Position numbers and translations under genes: made by a program
Notes under the pieces: model-generated
Database searches by the model: none
What the model was told of the DNA's origin: nothing
What the model saw: only the letters and a program-made list of their open reading frames with translations
In this document: in pieces, positions 25,398 through 34,252 of the stretch
Layout of the letters: each line of letters begins with the position of its first letter
Position numbering within the stretch: position 1 is the first letter of the stretch
NCBI GenBank assembly: GCA_019113885.1
Contig: DXGO01000102.1
Span: 1-36,594 of the forward strand
Source: Candidatus Alistipes intestinipullorum
Lineage (GTDB): Bacteria; Bacteroidota; Bacteroidia; Bacteroidales; Rikenellaceae
Length of the DNA stretch: 36,594 nt
Direction: 5' to 3'

Positions 25398-27479
25398 ATG
25401 TCAGTCGCGATGAGACATATATTGAAAATTCTGATGATATGGGGCCTCGTATCGTATGGTACCGGCTGCGCTCCCGATACATCCTGTACTGTGTCGCTCG
25501 GGTCGTTGCTCCGCGAAATGGGCTCCATGGACGAAACGACTCGTTGGCCCGAGCCTGCCTATGTATGCCGCCAGACGAGCAGTTATGACCGCCGGGCGGT
25601 TACTCCCGGGACTCCCGAATGGTTCTCCAACAACGACGGATTCGGATTCATTCGTCGGGATACGCTGCAGGGGCGTCCCGTAAAGATTCTTTTCGATGCG
25701 GAGGGGCCCGGTGCCATAACCCGCATTTGGTTGACGACCACGAATCCTGCCGGGACCCTGAGGTTCTACATCGATGACTTGGAAGAGGCGGCATGGATCG
25801 TCCCGGCATATGACCTGATGCAGTTCGGGATTCCCGAACTCGGACGGGGGCTCCTGCAGCCGCATACCAGTTATGTGGCCGGGGTCAAGGGAGGAAGTAC
25901 GCTCTATTTGCCGATTCCCTATGCGCGTCGGTGTGTGGTGGCCCTCGAGGAACCGGTGGGCATGTCGGGAATTCCCCATTATTATCACTTCAATTATCGT
26001 ACCTATCCGCCGGATACCGAGGTTGAAAGTTTTTCGTTGGCGAGCGTATTGCGGCATGCCCGGGAGATTGCCGGGGCCGATGCCCGGATGGTTGCTCCGG
26101 ACGATCGCCCTCGGGGCCGGTCCGTGGATGCCAGGGCGCTGTTGCAGCCCGGAGATACCCTCCGTGTTTCGCTCCCGGATGGAGCGTGTGTCGTGACCCG
26201 GGTACAATGCACCCTTTCGTGCGATTCTGCGGCTTATGGGCGTCTGATGGAGCAGTTGGTCGTCTCTGCGACGTTCGACGGAACCCAGACCGTATGGGCC
26301 CCGTTATCCGGGTTCTCGGGCGGAGGAATGGGCGCTCCCACGGTTGCGAGTTGGTTCCTTGAGTCCGATGGTCGGGGCCGTATCGTGAGCCGTTGGCCGA
26401 TGCCGTATTGCCGGACGGGCGAAATGAGCTTGTGCAATGTCTCCGATACGGTGTGTGACGTGGCGGTTTCGGTAAACGTATCACGTTACGACTGGGATGA
26501 ACGGTCGTTGTACTTTCATGCCTGCTGGAAACGGGAAGACAACCTTCCTTTTTTCCAGTCCGCCGACAAGTGTTATGACTGGAATTTTGTCACTCTGTCG
26601 GGGCGGGGCGTGTATCGCGGGGACCTTCTTGCACTGTTCAACCACTCCCGGACCTGGTATGGCGAGGGTGATGAGAAGATATGGGTGGACGGCGAGGATT
26701 TCCCGTCGCATTTCGGGACGGGGGTCGAGGATTATTACAATGGCTCCTGGGCCCCGGTTGTCCCGTTCCATACACCGTTCGGGGGAGCACCTCGTGCCGA
26801 TCTGGCCAACTCACAGGGCTACAACGCCTTTTTCCGTACCCGTAATCTCGATGCCATCCCGTTCGAACGCACCCTTAAATTTGATATGGAGATGCTGGGG
26901 TGGCGCGACAACAAGGTCGATTATGCCACGACGATATTCTGGTACGGTGATGCGACGTCCCGCCCGCACGCCTCGTCGGGGGTCGACGATGCCCGCCGGG
27001 CATGGCCGCCATGTCCCGATGATCCTGCGGATTTCCGGATCGCAGGGGCCATTGAGTTCGAAGTCCTCTCCGTGGAGCGGAAAAGCGACCGGCTGATGGT
27101 TGACAGGCAGAATATGGCCGGATTTCCCGACGGTCTGTGGAGCGGCCAAACCCAGCTGGTCGTCTATGGAGGAGATGCGGGGGATTCCGTAACATTCCGG
27201 CTGAAGGATATTCCCGACGGGCGTTATGCGCTGAAACTCTTTCTGACCCGGGCTCCGGATTACGGCCGGGTGAAACTCTCGGCCAATGGGCGCGAAACGG
27301 TTTTCGACGCTTATGCGGAGACCGTCACGGTCGCTGAACCGGTGACGATTCCGGATATAGATGTTTCGGACGGGACGTTTACGCTCCAGGCGGCCCTTCT
27401 CGACAGAAACCCCCGGTCGCTCGGGACGATGCTCGGATTCGACTGTATGACTATGACCTTAACCAACGCAGAGCCATGA
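25398..27479 (+). CDS. DUF2961/GH172 family lipoprotein, long form with C-terminal domain
   Basis: This is the second GH172 paralogue, 693 aa, starting at 25398 (alternative 25410), with a lipoprotein signal ending GTGC. It repeats the layout of the preceding gene: DRRAVTPGTPEWFSNNDGFG, then GEGDEKIWVDGEDFPSHFG with Glu423, and GVEDYY with Glu444, again 21 residues apart. After FWYGDATSRP it continues for about 170 residues as a predicted beta-sandwich (DRLMVDRQNMAGFPDGLWSG, LKDIPDGRYALKLFLTRAPD), possibly carbohydrate-binding. The region after the Cys is not acidic, so a periplasmic location is more likely than for its neighbour. It overlaps the GH32 start by 4 bp. D-arabinan is the main alternative substrate. 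Confidence 0.85.
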   Translation: MSVAMRHILKILMIWGLVSYGTGCAPDTSCTVSLGSLLREMGSMDETTRWPEPAYVCRQTSSYDRRAVTPGTPEWFSNNDGFGFIRRDTLQGRPVKILFDAEGPGAITRIWLTTTNPAGTLRFYIDDLEEAAWIVPAYDLMQFGIPELGRGLLQPHTSYVAGVKGGSTLYLPIPYARRCVVALEEPVGMSGIPHYYHFNYRTYPPDTEVESFSLASVLRHAREIAGADARMVAPDDRPRGRSVDARALLQPGDTLRVSLPDGACVVTRVQCTLSCDSAAYGRLMEQLVVSATFDGTQTVWAPLSGFSGGGMGAPTVASWFLESDGRGRIVSRWPMPYCRTGEMSLCNVSDTVCDVAVSVNVSRYDWDERSLYFHACWKREDNLPFFQSADKCYDWNFVTLSGRGVYRGDLLALFNHSRTWYGEGDEKIWVDGEDFPSHFGTGVEDYYNGSWAPVVPFHTPFGGAPRADLANSQGYNAFFRTRNLDAIPFERTLKFDMEMLGWRDNKVDYATTIFWYGDATSRPHASSGVDDARRAWPPCPDDPADFRIAGAIEFEVLSVERKSDRLMVDRQNMAGFPDGLWSGQTQLVVYGGDAGDSVTFRLKDIPDGRYALKLFLTRAPDYGRVKLSANGRETVFDAYAETVTVAEPVTIPDIDVSDGTFTLQAALLDRNPRSLGTMLGFDCMTMTLTNAEP

Positions 27480-29269
27480 AACCCCTCTTTGTTCTTTGGA
27501 CCCTTTGCCTTTCGGTGTTCTTCGCCCCTGCATGCGATCGGGCGGTGGAGGTGCATCGGTTGAATAATCGTGAGACGAGTGTTTCGTTTACCGCGGACCG
27601 CGATTTCCTTTGGCTGCCCGTGGAGGACGGGGCCCCCAATGCAATCCTCTCTTTTTCGATCGGGGACCGGACGATCCGGAATATCCGGGTCGCTTTGGCC
27701 CGGGAAAGAGCGGATTATACGGTGCCCTTCGACCTGAGACCCTACCGGGATCGGGAGATAGTTTGCAGGGTGTCGGATTGCCCCTATGATGCCGTATGCT
27801 GGGAGCTGCTCTGCCTGCGCGACCAGGTTCCGGAACCCGCGGAAGACCCATACCGGCCCCTCTTTCACCACGCTCCGTCCTATGGATGGATGAACGACCC
27901 CAACGGAATGGTCTATGAGAATGGGACGTATCACCTCTTTTACCAGTACAATCCGTATGGGAATCGCTGGGAGAACATGTCATGGGGCCATGCCGTAAGC
28001 CGGGACCTCGTAAACTGGGAGGAATGCGGAGTGGTTTTGGAGCCCGATTCGCTGGGAGCCGTATTTTCGGGATGTTGCGTCCTGGACCCCGACAATACCG
28101 CCGGGTTCGGCAAAGATGCCATGATTGCCATCTATACGGCAGCCGGTGCCCGCCAGACCCAATGCCTTGCATATAGCGTGGACGGGGGCAAAACCTTCTC
28201 GCGATATGCCGGGAATCCGGTTCTGACCTCGGAACGAGCCGATTTCCGCGACCCCAAGGTCTTCTATCACGACAGGACCGGACGTTGGGTGATGATCCTT
28301 GCCGCGGGGCAGGCTTTGGATATCTATTCTTCTCCCGATCTGCGGACGTGGCATTTTGAAAGCCGTTTCGGTGAGGCTTACGGCGCGCATGACGGGGTTT
28401 GGGAGTGCCCCGATCTCTTCCCTCTTGGGGTCATGGGGGAACCCGGGCATTCCCGTTGGGTCATCCTCTGCAGCCTCGGGGTCGAGGACGGGTCCCGGGT
28501 GCAGTATTTTGTCGGAGACTTTGATGGGAAAACCTTTACTCCGGAGCAGGCCCCCTCAACGGTGAACTGGATGGATTTCGGACGGGATCATTATGCCACG
28601 GTCTCCTGGAACGGTCTCCCTGAGGGCCGTCGTATTGCATTGGGGTGGATGAACAACTGGAAATATGCAAATGAGGTGCCTTCCGTCGCTTATCGGGGTT
28701 GCAATACGTTGCCGCGGGACCTTGCACTGAAGCGGACGGATGACGGCCTGGTATTGGTTGCCGCTCCCGCGCGGGAACTGGAGGAGGCATTTGTGACCAC
28801 TTCCGTCCTTCCGGAGCTTTCCGTGGCGGCCGAGCAGAACATCACGCCGGAACTGACCGCCGGAACCGGCCGCATCGAGATGGAATTGGACGGAGACGGC
28901 GCTGAAGTTTTCGGGTTCAAGCTTTTCAATTGCCGCGGGGAATATGTGGATGTCTGTATCAATCGCGTCGAGGGGATGATGTACGTCGATCGTTCCCATG
29001 CAGGCCGGTCCGATTTCTCCCCGTATTTTGCAACAACCCGGCCCGTACCCCTTTCCCGGTCCGAGGTCCATTCCTTCTCTCTGTGGCTGGACCGTGCGTC
29101 GCTCGAGATTTTCGTCGACGGAGGGGAAGCGACCGTTACGAACCTCATATACCCTACCGAACCGTATGACAGGATGAACTTTTATGCCAAAGGCGGCCTC
29201 ATGTATGTACGGAATCTGAAAACAAGTGTTTTGAAAACTGGCAATAACGATGATGAGAAGTATGAATAA
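27476..29269 (+). CDS. GH32 family exo-fructosidase (levanase/inulinase type) lipoprotein
   Basis: GH32 enzymes hydrolyse beta-fructofuranosyl bonds in sucrose, inulin, levan and their oligomers with retention. The 597-aa protein has a lipoprotein signal (FFAPAC). An N-terminal beta domain spans about 25-125, which I think corresponds to the DUF4980 domain of Bacteroidota fructosidases. A five-blade propeller follows with nucleophile Asp141 in WMNDPNG, stabiliser Asp259 in FRDPKV and acid/base Glu310 in WECPDLF. The C-terminal beta-sandwich includes LEIFVDGG. The motif set is complete. An ATGA overlap couples it to the long GH172, and its 3' end overlaps the transporter gene by 20 bp. Linkage preference cannot be told. 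Confidence 0.95.
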   Translation: MKPLFVLWTLCLSVFFAPACDRAVEVHRLNNRETSVSFTADRDFLWLPVEDGAPNAILSFSIGDRTIRNIRVALARERADYTVPFDLRPYRDREIVCRVSDCPYDAVCWELLCLRDQVPEPAEDPYRPLFHHAPSYGWMNDPNGMVYENGTYHLFYQYNPYGNRWENMSWGHAVSRDLVNWEECGVVLEPDSLGAVFSGCCVLDPDNTAGFGKDAMIAIYTAAGARQTQCLAYSVDGGKTFSRYAGNPVLTSERADFRDPKVFYHDRTGRWVMILAAGQALDIYSSPDLRTWHFESRFGEAYGAHDGVWECPDLFPLGVMGEPGHSRWVILCSLGVEDGSRVQYFVGDFDGKTFTPEQAPSTVNWMDFGRDHYATVSWNGLPEGRRIALGWMNNWKYANEVPSVAYRGCNTLPRDLALKRTDDGLVLVAAPARELEEAFVTTSVLPELSVAAEQNITPELTAGTGRIEMELDGDGAEVFGFKLFNCRGEYVDVCINRVEGMMYVDRSHAGRSDFSPYFATTRPVPLSRSEVHSFSLWLDRASLEIFVDGGEATVTNLIYPTEPYDRMNFYAKGGLMYVRNLKTSVLKTGNNDDEKYE

Positions 29270-30503
29270 TTTATCGGTTTACCGGATCACCTTTATTGCG
29301 GTCCTCGGAGGTTTCCTGTTCGGACTGAACATGGCCGGCATATCGGGAGCCGTCACCTCCGTCCAGGAGGCATTCTCCCTTTCGGATGGTGGAATCGGGT
29401 TGATCGTCAGTATGCTGACCATAGGATGTCTGTTCGGGGCGTTGCTCTCGGGAAACCTGGCGGACCGGTTCGGCCGCCGCAACCTCTTTTTGGCCATTGC
29501 CGTGCTGTTCGTCGTATCGTCCTTGGGATGCGCTTTGGCGAATGACCCGGCGGTGCTGATGGTATTCCGGTTCCTTGCCGGACTGGCCGTCGGCGCCGAC
29601 TCGGTGATCGGTCCGATGTATATTTCGGAGATCGCCCCGGCCGAAAAGAGAGGCCGTTTGGTCTCTTTCCAGCAGTTTGCCATTACGATCGGCATTCTGG
29701 TGGCCTATATGTTCGACTTTTTCCTGCTGGGACGCTCCGAGGACTGGCGGTGGATGCTGGCGGTTCCGGCCCTTTTCGGCATGCTGTTCCTGATCGGGGC
29801 CTGTTTCTCACTCCCGGAGAGTCCCCGTTGGAAACGGGGTTGCGCGCTGTCCGGAGACGGTGAAAAGGTCTCTTATTGGGAGCTGTTCCGCGGGAAAACG
29901 GGCCGCGTGGTCCTGATCGGGACGCTGTTGGCCGCATTCCAGCAGATTACGGGCATCAATGCCGTGATAAACTATGCGCCGATCATCTTCGAACACACGG
30001 GAGTCGGCGGCGGTGTGGCACTCCTTCAGTCGTGCCTGGTCGGACTGATCAATTTCCTGGCGACGATCGTCGCGCTTTGGCTCGTCGATACGAAAGGGCG
30101 CAAAACGTTACTGTTGTGGGGAGCCGCCGGCATGATCCTGTCGTTGGGGTATTTGACGGGATCGTTCCTTCTTGATGGGCCCGAACTGGGCGTTCTGGTT
30201 GCGTTGCTCGTTTATATAGCATGTTTCGCGGCCAGTTTCGCCCCGGTGATGTGGGTGGTTACGAGCGAAATCTTCCCCGATCGGATTCGGGCGCGGGCTC
30301 TGTCGCTATCGACCTGCGTCAGTTGGATATGTACGTTTCTCACCGTGCAGTTCTCTCCTGCGATCCTGAATTCGCTGGGAGGCGCTGTTTTGTTCTCTAT
30401 TTTCGGTATTTTTGCCTTGCTCGCCTTCTTCTTCGTGAAGTGCTGGATTCCGGAAACCAAGGGGAAGACACTCGAGCAGATTGAACAGGAAATGGGTTTA
30501 TGA
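29250..30503 (+). CDS. MFS sugar porter (probable fructose/H+ symporter)
   Basis: This 417-aa inner-membrane transporter has about 12 hydrophobic helices and sugar-porter family signatures. These are DRFGRRNLF after helix 2, PESPRW at the end of helix 6, QQITGINAVINYAPIIF in helix 7, DTKGRKTLLLWG, and PETKGKTLEQIEQEM at the C-terminus. Fructose is the likely substrate because GH32 precedes it and fructokinase follows, matching the importer (BT1758 as I recall) in the B. thetaiotaomicron fructan locus. It overlaps the GH32 end by 20 bp, and ATGs at 29253 and 29262 are alternative starts. The fructokinase begins one base after its stop. Confidence 0.93.
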   Translation: MMRSMNNLSVYRITFIAVLGGFLFGLNMAGISGAVTSVQEAFSLSDGGIGLIVSMLTIGCLFGALLSGNLADRFGRRNLFLAIAVLFVVSSLGCALANDPAVLMVFRFLAGLAVGADSVIGPMYISEIAPAEKRGRLVSFQQFAITIGILVAYMFDFFLLGRSEDWRWMLAVPALFGMLFLIGACFSLPESPRWKRGCALSGDGEKVSYWELFRGKTGRVVLIGTLLAAFQQITGINAVINYAPIIFEHTGVGGGVALLQSCLVGLINFLATIVALWLVDTKGRKTLLLWGAAGMILSLGYLTGSFLLDGPELGVLVALLVYIACFAASFAPVMWVVTSEIFPDRIRARALSLSTCVSWICTFLTVQFSPAILNSLGGAVLFSIFGIFALLAFFFVKCWIPETKGKTLEQIEQEMGL

Positions 30504-30504
30504 T

Positions 30505-31404
30505 ATGAAAAAAGTGTTTGTAGGCATGGGCGAGGCTTTGTGGGACATTCTGCCCGAAGGCCCTCGTATCGGTGGAGCTCCGGCAAATTTCGTCTGGCAC
30601 GCCGGGCAGTTTGGTTTCGAATCCGTGGCGGTCAGTGCCGTCGGGGAGGACATTCTTGGGGATGATATCGTGCGGACATTCGACGGAATGGGGCTCCGGC
30701 ATTGTCTCGGAAGGGTCGGATTCCCGACAGGGACGGTACAGGTCACCCTCGATATAAACGGAATACCGACCTATGACATATGTGAAGGTGTCGCATGGGA
30801 CCATATTCCGTGGAGTGCGGAGCTTGAAACCCTGGCGGCACGAACGGATGTATTCTGCTTCGGTTCCCTGGCCCAGCGAAATGAGGTCTCTCGGGATTCG
30901 ATCCGGCGGTTTTTGCAGCATATGCCCGTCCGAAAAGAGTCCCTCCGGGTTTTCGATATCAATCTGCGGCAGCGGTTTTACTCCCGGGATGTGATCCTGG
31001 AATCGTTAGAAGCATGCAATATCTTGAAAATGAACGATGAGGAACTCGAGATTCTGAGCGCGATGTTTGGTCTCTCCGGAACATTCGATGACCGGACGCT
31101 CGAATTGTTCCGCAAATTCGGCCTGCGTTGTCTGATTGTCACGTGCGGGGCTCGGGATAGCCATGTCTTTACCGAGGAGGTGCATTCCGTAATCGAAACT
31201 CCCCAGGTCGCTGTTCGGGATACGGTGGGTGCGGGTGATTCGTTCTGTGCGGCCCTGTGTGCGGCCCTGTGTGCCGGGATGGAGGTTCGGGAAGCGCATC
31301 GTCTGGCCGTGGATGTGTCGGCCTGGGTTTGTACGCAACCGGGCGCCATGCCGACGTTGCCCGATACATTGATTTCACGGATCCGTTGGCTGCGAGGGGT
31401 ATGA
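30505..31404 (+). CDS. PfkB-family fructokinase
   Basis: This ribokinase-family sugar kinase is predicted to phosphorylate fructose to fructose-6-phosphate in the cytoplasm. The ATG at 30505 (MKKVFVGMGEALWDILP) gives 299 aa. A TTG-initiated longer reading would overlap the transporter and adds no family sequence. The N-terminal GGAPANFVWH motif and C-terminal DTVGAGDSFCAAL, with catalytic base Asp245, are intact. The GEALWDILPEG opening is typical of bacterial fructokinases. A perfect 12-bp tandem repeat at 31246-31269 encodes the repeated CAAL just after the active site, within normal family length. Its stop overlaps the downstream sensor ATG by 4 bp. Confidence 0.93.
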   Translation: MKKVFVGMGEALWDILPEGPRIGGAPANFVWHAGQFGFESVAVSAVGEDILGDDIVRTFDGMGLRHCLGRVGFPTGTVQVTLDINGIPTYDICEGVAWDHIPWSAELETLAARTDVFCFGSLAQRNEVSRDSIRRFLQHMPVRKESLRVFDINLRQRFYSRDVILESLEACNILKMNDEELEILSAMFGLSGTFDDRTLELFRKFGLRCLIVTCGARDSHVFTEEVHSVIETPQVAVRDTVGAGDSFCAALCAALCAGMEVREAHRLAVDVSAWVCTQPGAMPTLPDTLISRIRWLRGV

Positions 31405-34166
31405 AACGGCTCGTTTTGTGCCTTTCCGTGTTGCTGACGGCCTGCCATTCGCCGCAATCGCGTTTCAGGGTGGGGGTCTCTCAATGCAGCGACGATGCAT
31501 GGCGTCAGAAGATGAATGACGAAATGCGGACCGAGGCGCTGCTGCATGACAATCTGGAGCTGGAATTCCTCTCTGCGGAAGGGAACAGCGAAAAGCAGGT
31601 CTCCGATATCCGATACTTTATGGAACAGGGGGTCGACCTGCTGGTGGTGGCGCCCAATGAGGCGATTCCGGTCACTCCGGTGGTCGAGGAGGCATACGAT
31701 CGGGGAATCCCGGTCATTATCGTGGACCGCAAAATAATGTCCGACCGTTATACGGCATATATCGGTGCGGACAATTACAAGATCGGGAAGATTATCGGGG
31801 AGTATGTCGCCCGTCAGCTCGATGGGCGGGGCGATGTCCTGGAATTGACCGGTCTGAGCGGCTCGACTCCTGCCATTGACCGCCATCAGGGATTTGCCAA
31901 CGCCTTGAAACCGTATCCCGGAATCCGGGTATTGTGCAGTGCGGATGCCCATTGGCTGCGGGAGGATGCGGAGAAAAGCGCCGATTCGCTCTGCCGTCTC
32001 TATCCGGAGGTGGACATCGTATTCGCCCATAACGACCAGATGGCTTTGGGTGCGTGGCAGGCTGCGGGCCGTGTGCTGGATGGTCGGGCTGTGGACATCG
32101 TCGGAATCGACGGCCTTCCCGGGGCTGGGAACGGCATCGAGATGGTACGTTCGGGTATCTTCAAGGCCTCGTTCATATATCCCACGGGCGGGGACCGCAT
32201 CATTGCCACGGCCGCCGCGATTCTTCGGGGCGAGCCTTTTGACCGGGAGACGCTGCTGTCGACCGCGATCGTCGATCGTACCAATGCGGCGGTGCTCGAC
32301 ATGCAATCTTCGGAGATCATCGCCCAACAGCGGAAAATCGCCCGGCTCAAATCCCTTGCCGACAGCTATTTGTTGCGTTATTCGACCCAGCGGGCCATTT
32401 CGTGGCTCAGCCTGTTCTGCCTGGCGTTGATTGCCGCCATTTCGGTGCTGCTGTGGAGGTCCCTGCGGATCAAGAATCGTCTCAACCGGGTCCTGGTAAG
32501 TCGCAATGACGAGATCAACCGCCAGAAGGACCGTCTCGAGGAACAGCGCGATCAGTTGGTGGCCTTGTCCAACCGGCTGGAAGAGGCCACTCAGGCGAAA
32601 CTGATCTTTTTTACGAATATCTCGCACGATCTGCGCACGCCGTTGACACTGATTGTCGATCCGGTCGAGCTCCTGCTCTCCCGGGATGACCTTGCCGATG
32701 ACCAGAGATTCTATTTGGAGATTATCCGCCGCAATGCCCGTATCCTGCTGCGTATGACCAATCAGATTCTCGACTTTCGCAAATACGAGAACGGGAAACT
32801 CGAACTGCATCCCGTGTGGTTCGATCTGGCTGCCTGCTGCCGCGTGTGGTCCCGGTCGTTCGAGATGTCCGCTGCCGGGAGGTCCGTCGAGTTCTGCTTC
32901 GAGTCCGATCCGTCTGCCGATTTCCGGATTTGTGCCGACGAAGAGAAACTCGAACGTGTGTATTACAATTTATTGTCCAATGCCTTCAAATTTACGCCGC
33001 GTGGAGGCCGGATTGCCGTGTCGCTCAAAAGCGGAGTCGTGAATGACTCCCCGTCCGTGGATTTATGCGTCACGAACAGCGGAAGTTATATCAGTCCGTC
33101 GGATTGCGACCGGATTTTTGACCGTTTTTATCAAACCGGGTATCGGCGTGGTGGAGCCGGTATCGGGTTGGCGCTTTCGAAAATCTTCATAGAGATGCAT
33201 GGAGGCGTTATTCAGGTCGAGAGTAATCGGGAACAGGGTACCTCTTTCCGGGTAATGATTCCTGTGGATAAGCGGGAGGTCCCGCCCGAGGTGCTCCCTC
33301 CCGTGGTGGCGGAGATGGAGGACTCCTTCCCGGAGCCGGTATCGGAGCAGCGTGGCGATGAGGAGGCGGAGAGTGTCCCGAATGAATCGGCCGTGCAGAT
33401 TCTGATCGTCGATGACAATGCTGATATCCGGAGCTATCTGCGTCGGATTCTCGGGAATGAATACGATGTCCTTGAGGCTGTCGATGGGGCCGAAGGCCTG
33501 GAAAAGGCGGTTGAGTTTGTCCCCGATTTGATCGTCTCCGATATCATGATGCCGCGGATCGATGGCGTGGAATATTGCCGGAGGATCAAGCAAAGCGTCG
33601 AGACCTGCCATATCCCGGTAGTTCTGCTGACGGCCTGCACGCTGGATGAACAGCGTGTGGAGGGGCTTCACAGCGGAGCCGACGCCTATGTGACAAAGCC
33701 TTTCAGCACTGCGGTATTGTTGGCTACGGTACAAAGTTTGCTGCGGAACCGTGCGAAGTTACGTTGGTATTACGAACAAGAGATTCCCGGGAAACACATG
33801 GCTTTTGAAGATCGAACTCTGGAACTGTCTCCGCTTGATCAGACCTTTATCGATCGGGTGCATGCCTTCATTGAGCGGCATCTTGATGATTCTGAGTACG
33901 GTGTGGATGAGATTGTCCGGGAGATCGGAATGAGCCGGGCGCAGTTTTATCGCAAGATCAAGGCCCTGACCGATTATTCTCCGAATGAATATATCCGGAT
34001 TATCCGTTTGGGCCGGGCTACGGAGCTGTTGGCGGAGGGTCACCTGACCATTGCCGAGGTATCCTACCGAGTGGGATTCAGTTCGCCCTCCTATTTTACC
34101 AAGTGTTTCAAGGCGCAGTACGGGGCCTTGCCGACCGAATGGATGGAGCGCTACCGCAAGGAGTAG
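31401..34166 (+). CDS. Hybrid two-component system regulator with periplasmic sugar-binding-protein-like sensor
   Basis: This single 921-aa polypeptide joins sensor kinase and response regulator. An N-terminal signal/anchor (LLTAC) precedes a type I periplasmic-binding-protein fold (about 22-290), with RFRVGVSQCSDDAW and VVAPNEAIPVTPVVEEAYDRGIPV. A membrane helix lies at about 333-353. Next come HisKA with His409 (SHDLRTP), HATPase (NLLSNAFKFTPRGG, GGAGIGLALSK), a receiver with Asp714 (DLIVSDIMMP), and an AraC-type HTH at about 820-918. The layout matches the fructose sensor BT1754 rather than the commoner beta-propeller type. It is the last gene of the locus, coupled by ATGA to fructokinase, which predicts self-amplifying induction. 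Confidence 0.94.
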   Translation: MKRLVLCLSVLLTACHSPQSRFRVGVSQCSDDAWRQKMNDEMRTEALLHDNLELEFLSAEGNSEKQVSDIRYFMEQGVDLLVVAPNEAIPVTPVVEEAYDRGIPVIIVDRKIMSDRYTAYIGADNYKIGKIIGEYVARQLDGRGDVLELTGLSGSTPAIDRHQGFANALKPYPGIRVLCSADAHWLREDAEKSADSLCRLYPEVDIVFAHNDQMALGAWQAAGRVLDGRAVDIVGIDGLPGAGNGIEMVRSGIFKASFIYPTGGDRIIATAAAILRGEPFDRETLLSTAIVDRTNAAVLDMQSSEIIAQQRKIARLKSLADSYLLRYSTQRAISWLSLFCLALIAAISVLLWRSLRIKNRLNRVLVSRNDEINRQKDRLEEQRDQLVALSNRLEEATQAKLIFFTNISHDLRTPLTLIVDPVELLLSRDDLADDQRFYLEIIRRNARILLRMTNQILDFRKYENGKLELHPVWFDLAACCRVWSRSFEMSAAGRSVEFCFESDPSADFRICADEEKLERVYYNLLSNAFKFTPRGGRIAVSLKSGVVNDSPSVDLCVTNSGSYISPSDCDRIFDRFYQTGYRRGGAGIGLALSKIFIEMHGGVIQVESNREQGTSFRVMIPVDKREVPPEVLPPVVAEMEDSFPEPVSEQRGDEEAESVPNESAVQILIVDDNADIRSYLRRILGNEYDVLEAVDGAEGLEKAVEFVPDLIVSDIMMPRIDGVEYCRRIKQSVETCHIPVVLLTACTLDEQRVEGLHSGADAYVTKPFSTAVLLATVQSLLRNRAKLRWYYEQEIPGKHMAFEDRTLELSPLDQTFIDRVHAFIERHLDDSEYGVDEIVREIGMSRAQFYRKIKALTDYSPNEYIRIIRLGRATELLAEGHLTIAEVSYRVGFSSPSYFTKCFKAQYGALPTEWMERYRKE

Positions 34167-34198
34167 CGGCCCCGGCCTCAAGTCCTGCGTAAAAAGAG

Positions 34199-34230
34199 AA
34201 GCAGCGGAGCCATAAGAGCTCCGCTGCTTT
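34199..34230. terminator. Bidirectional terminator between the regulator and the M13 peptidase
   Basis: AAGCAGCGGAGC at 34199-34210 and GCTCCGCTGCTT at 34218-34229 form a perfect 12-bp stem with a 7-nt loop. It lies between convergent genes, with A-rich sequence on one side and T/G-rich on the other. It marks the right end of the sugar locus. Confidence 0.85.
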
Positions 34231-34252
34231 GTGTTTGGAGAGGCGCCGTGCC

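Noticed and set aside
31246..31269. Perfect 12-bp tandem repeat inside fructokinase, possible phase-variation tract
   Set aside because: The unit is a multiple of three, so slippage would not shift the frame. The repeated CAAL keeps the protein at normal family length.
31257..31400. Upstream ATG at 31257 for the hybrid regulator
   Set aside because: It would overlap fructokinase coding sequence by 148 bp with residues of no family likeness. The ATG at 31401 gives a normal signal sequence and an ATGA coupling.
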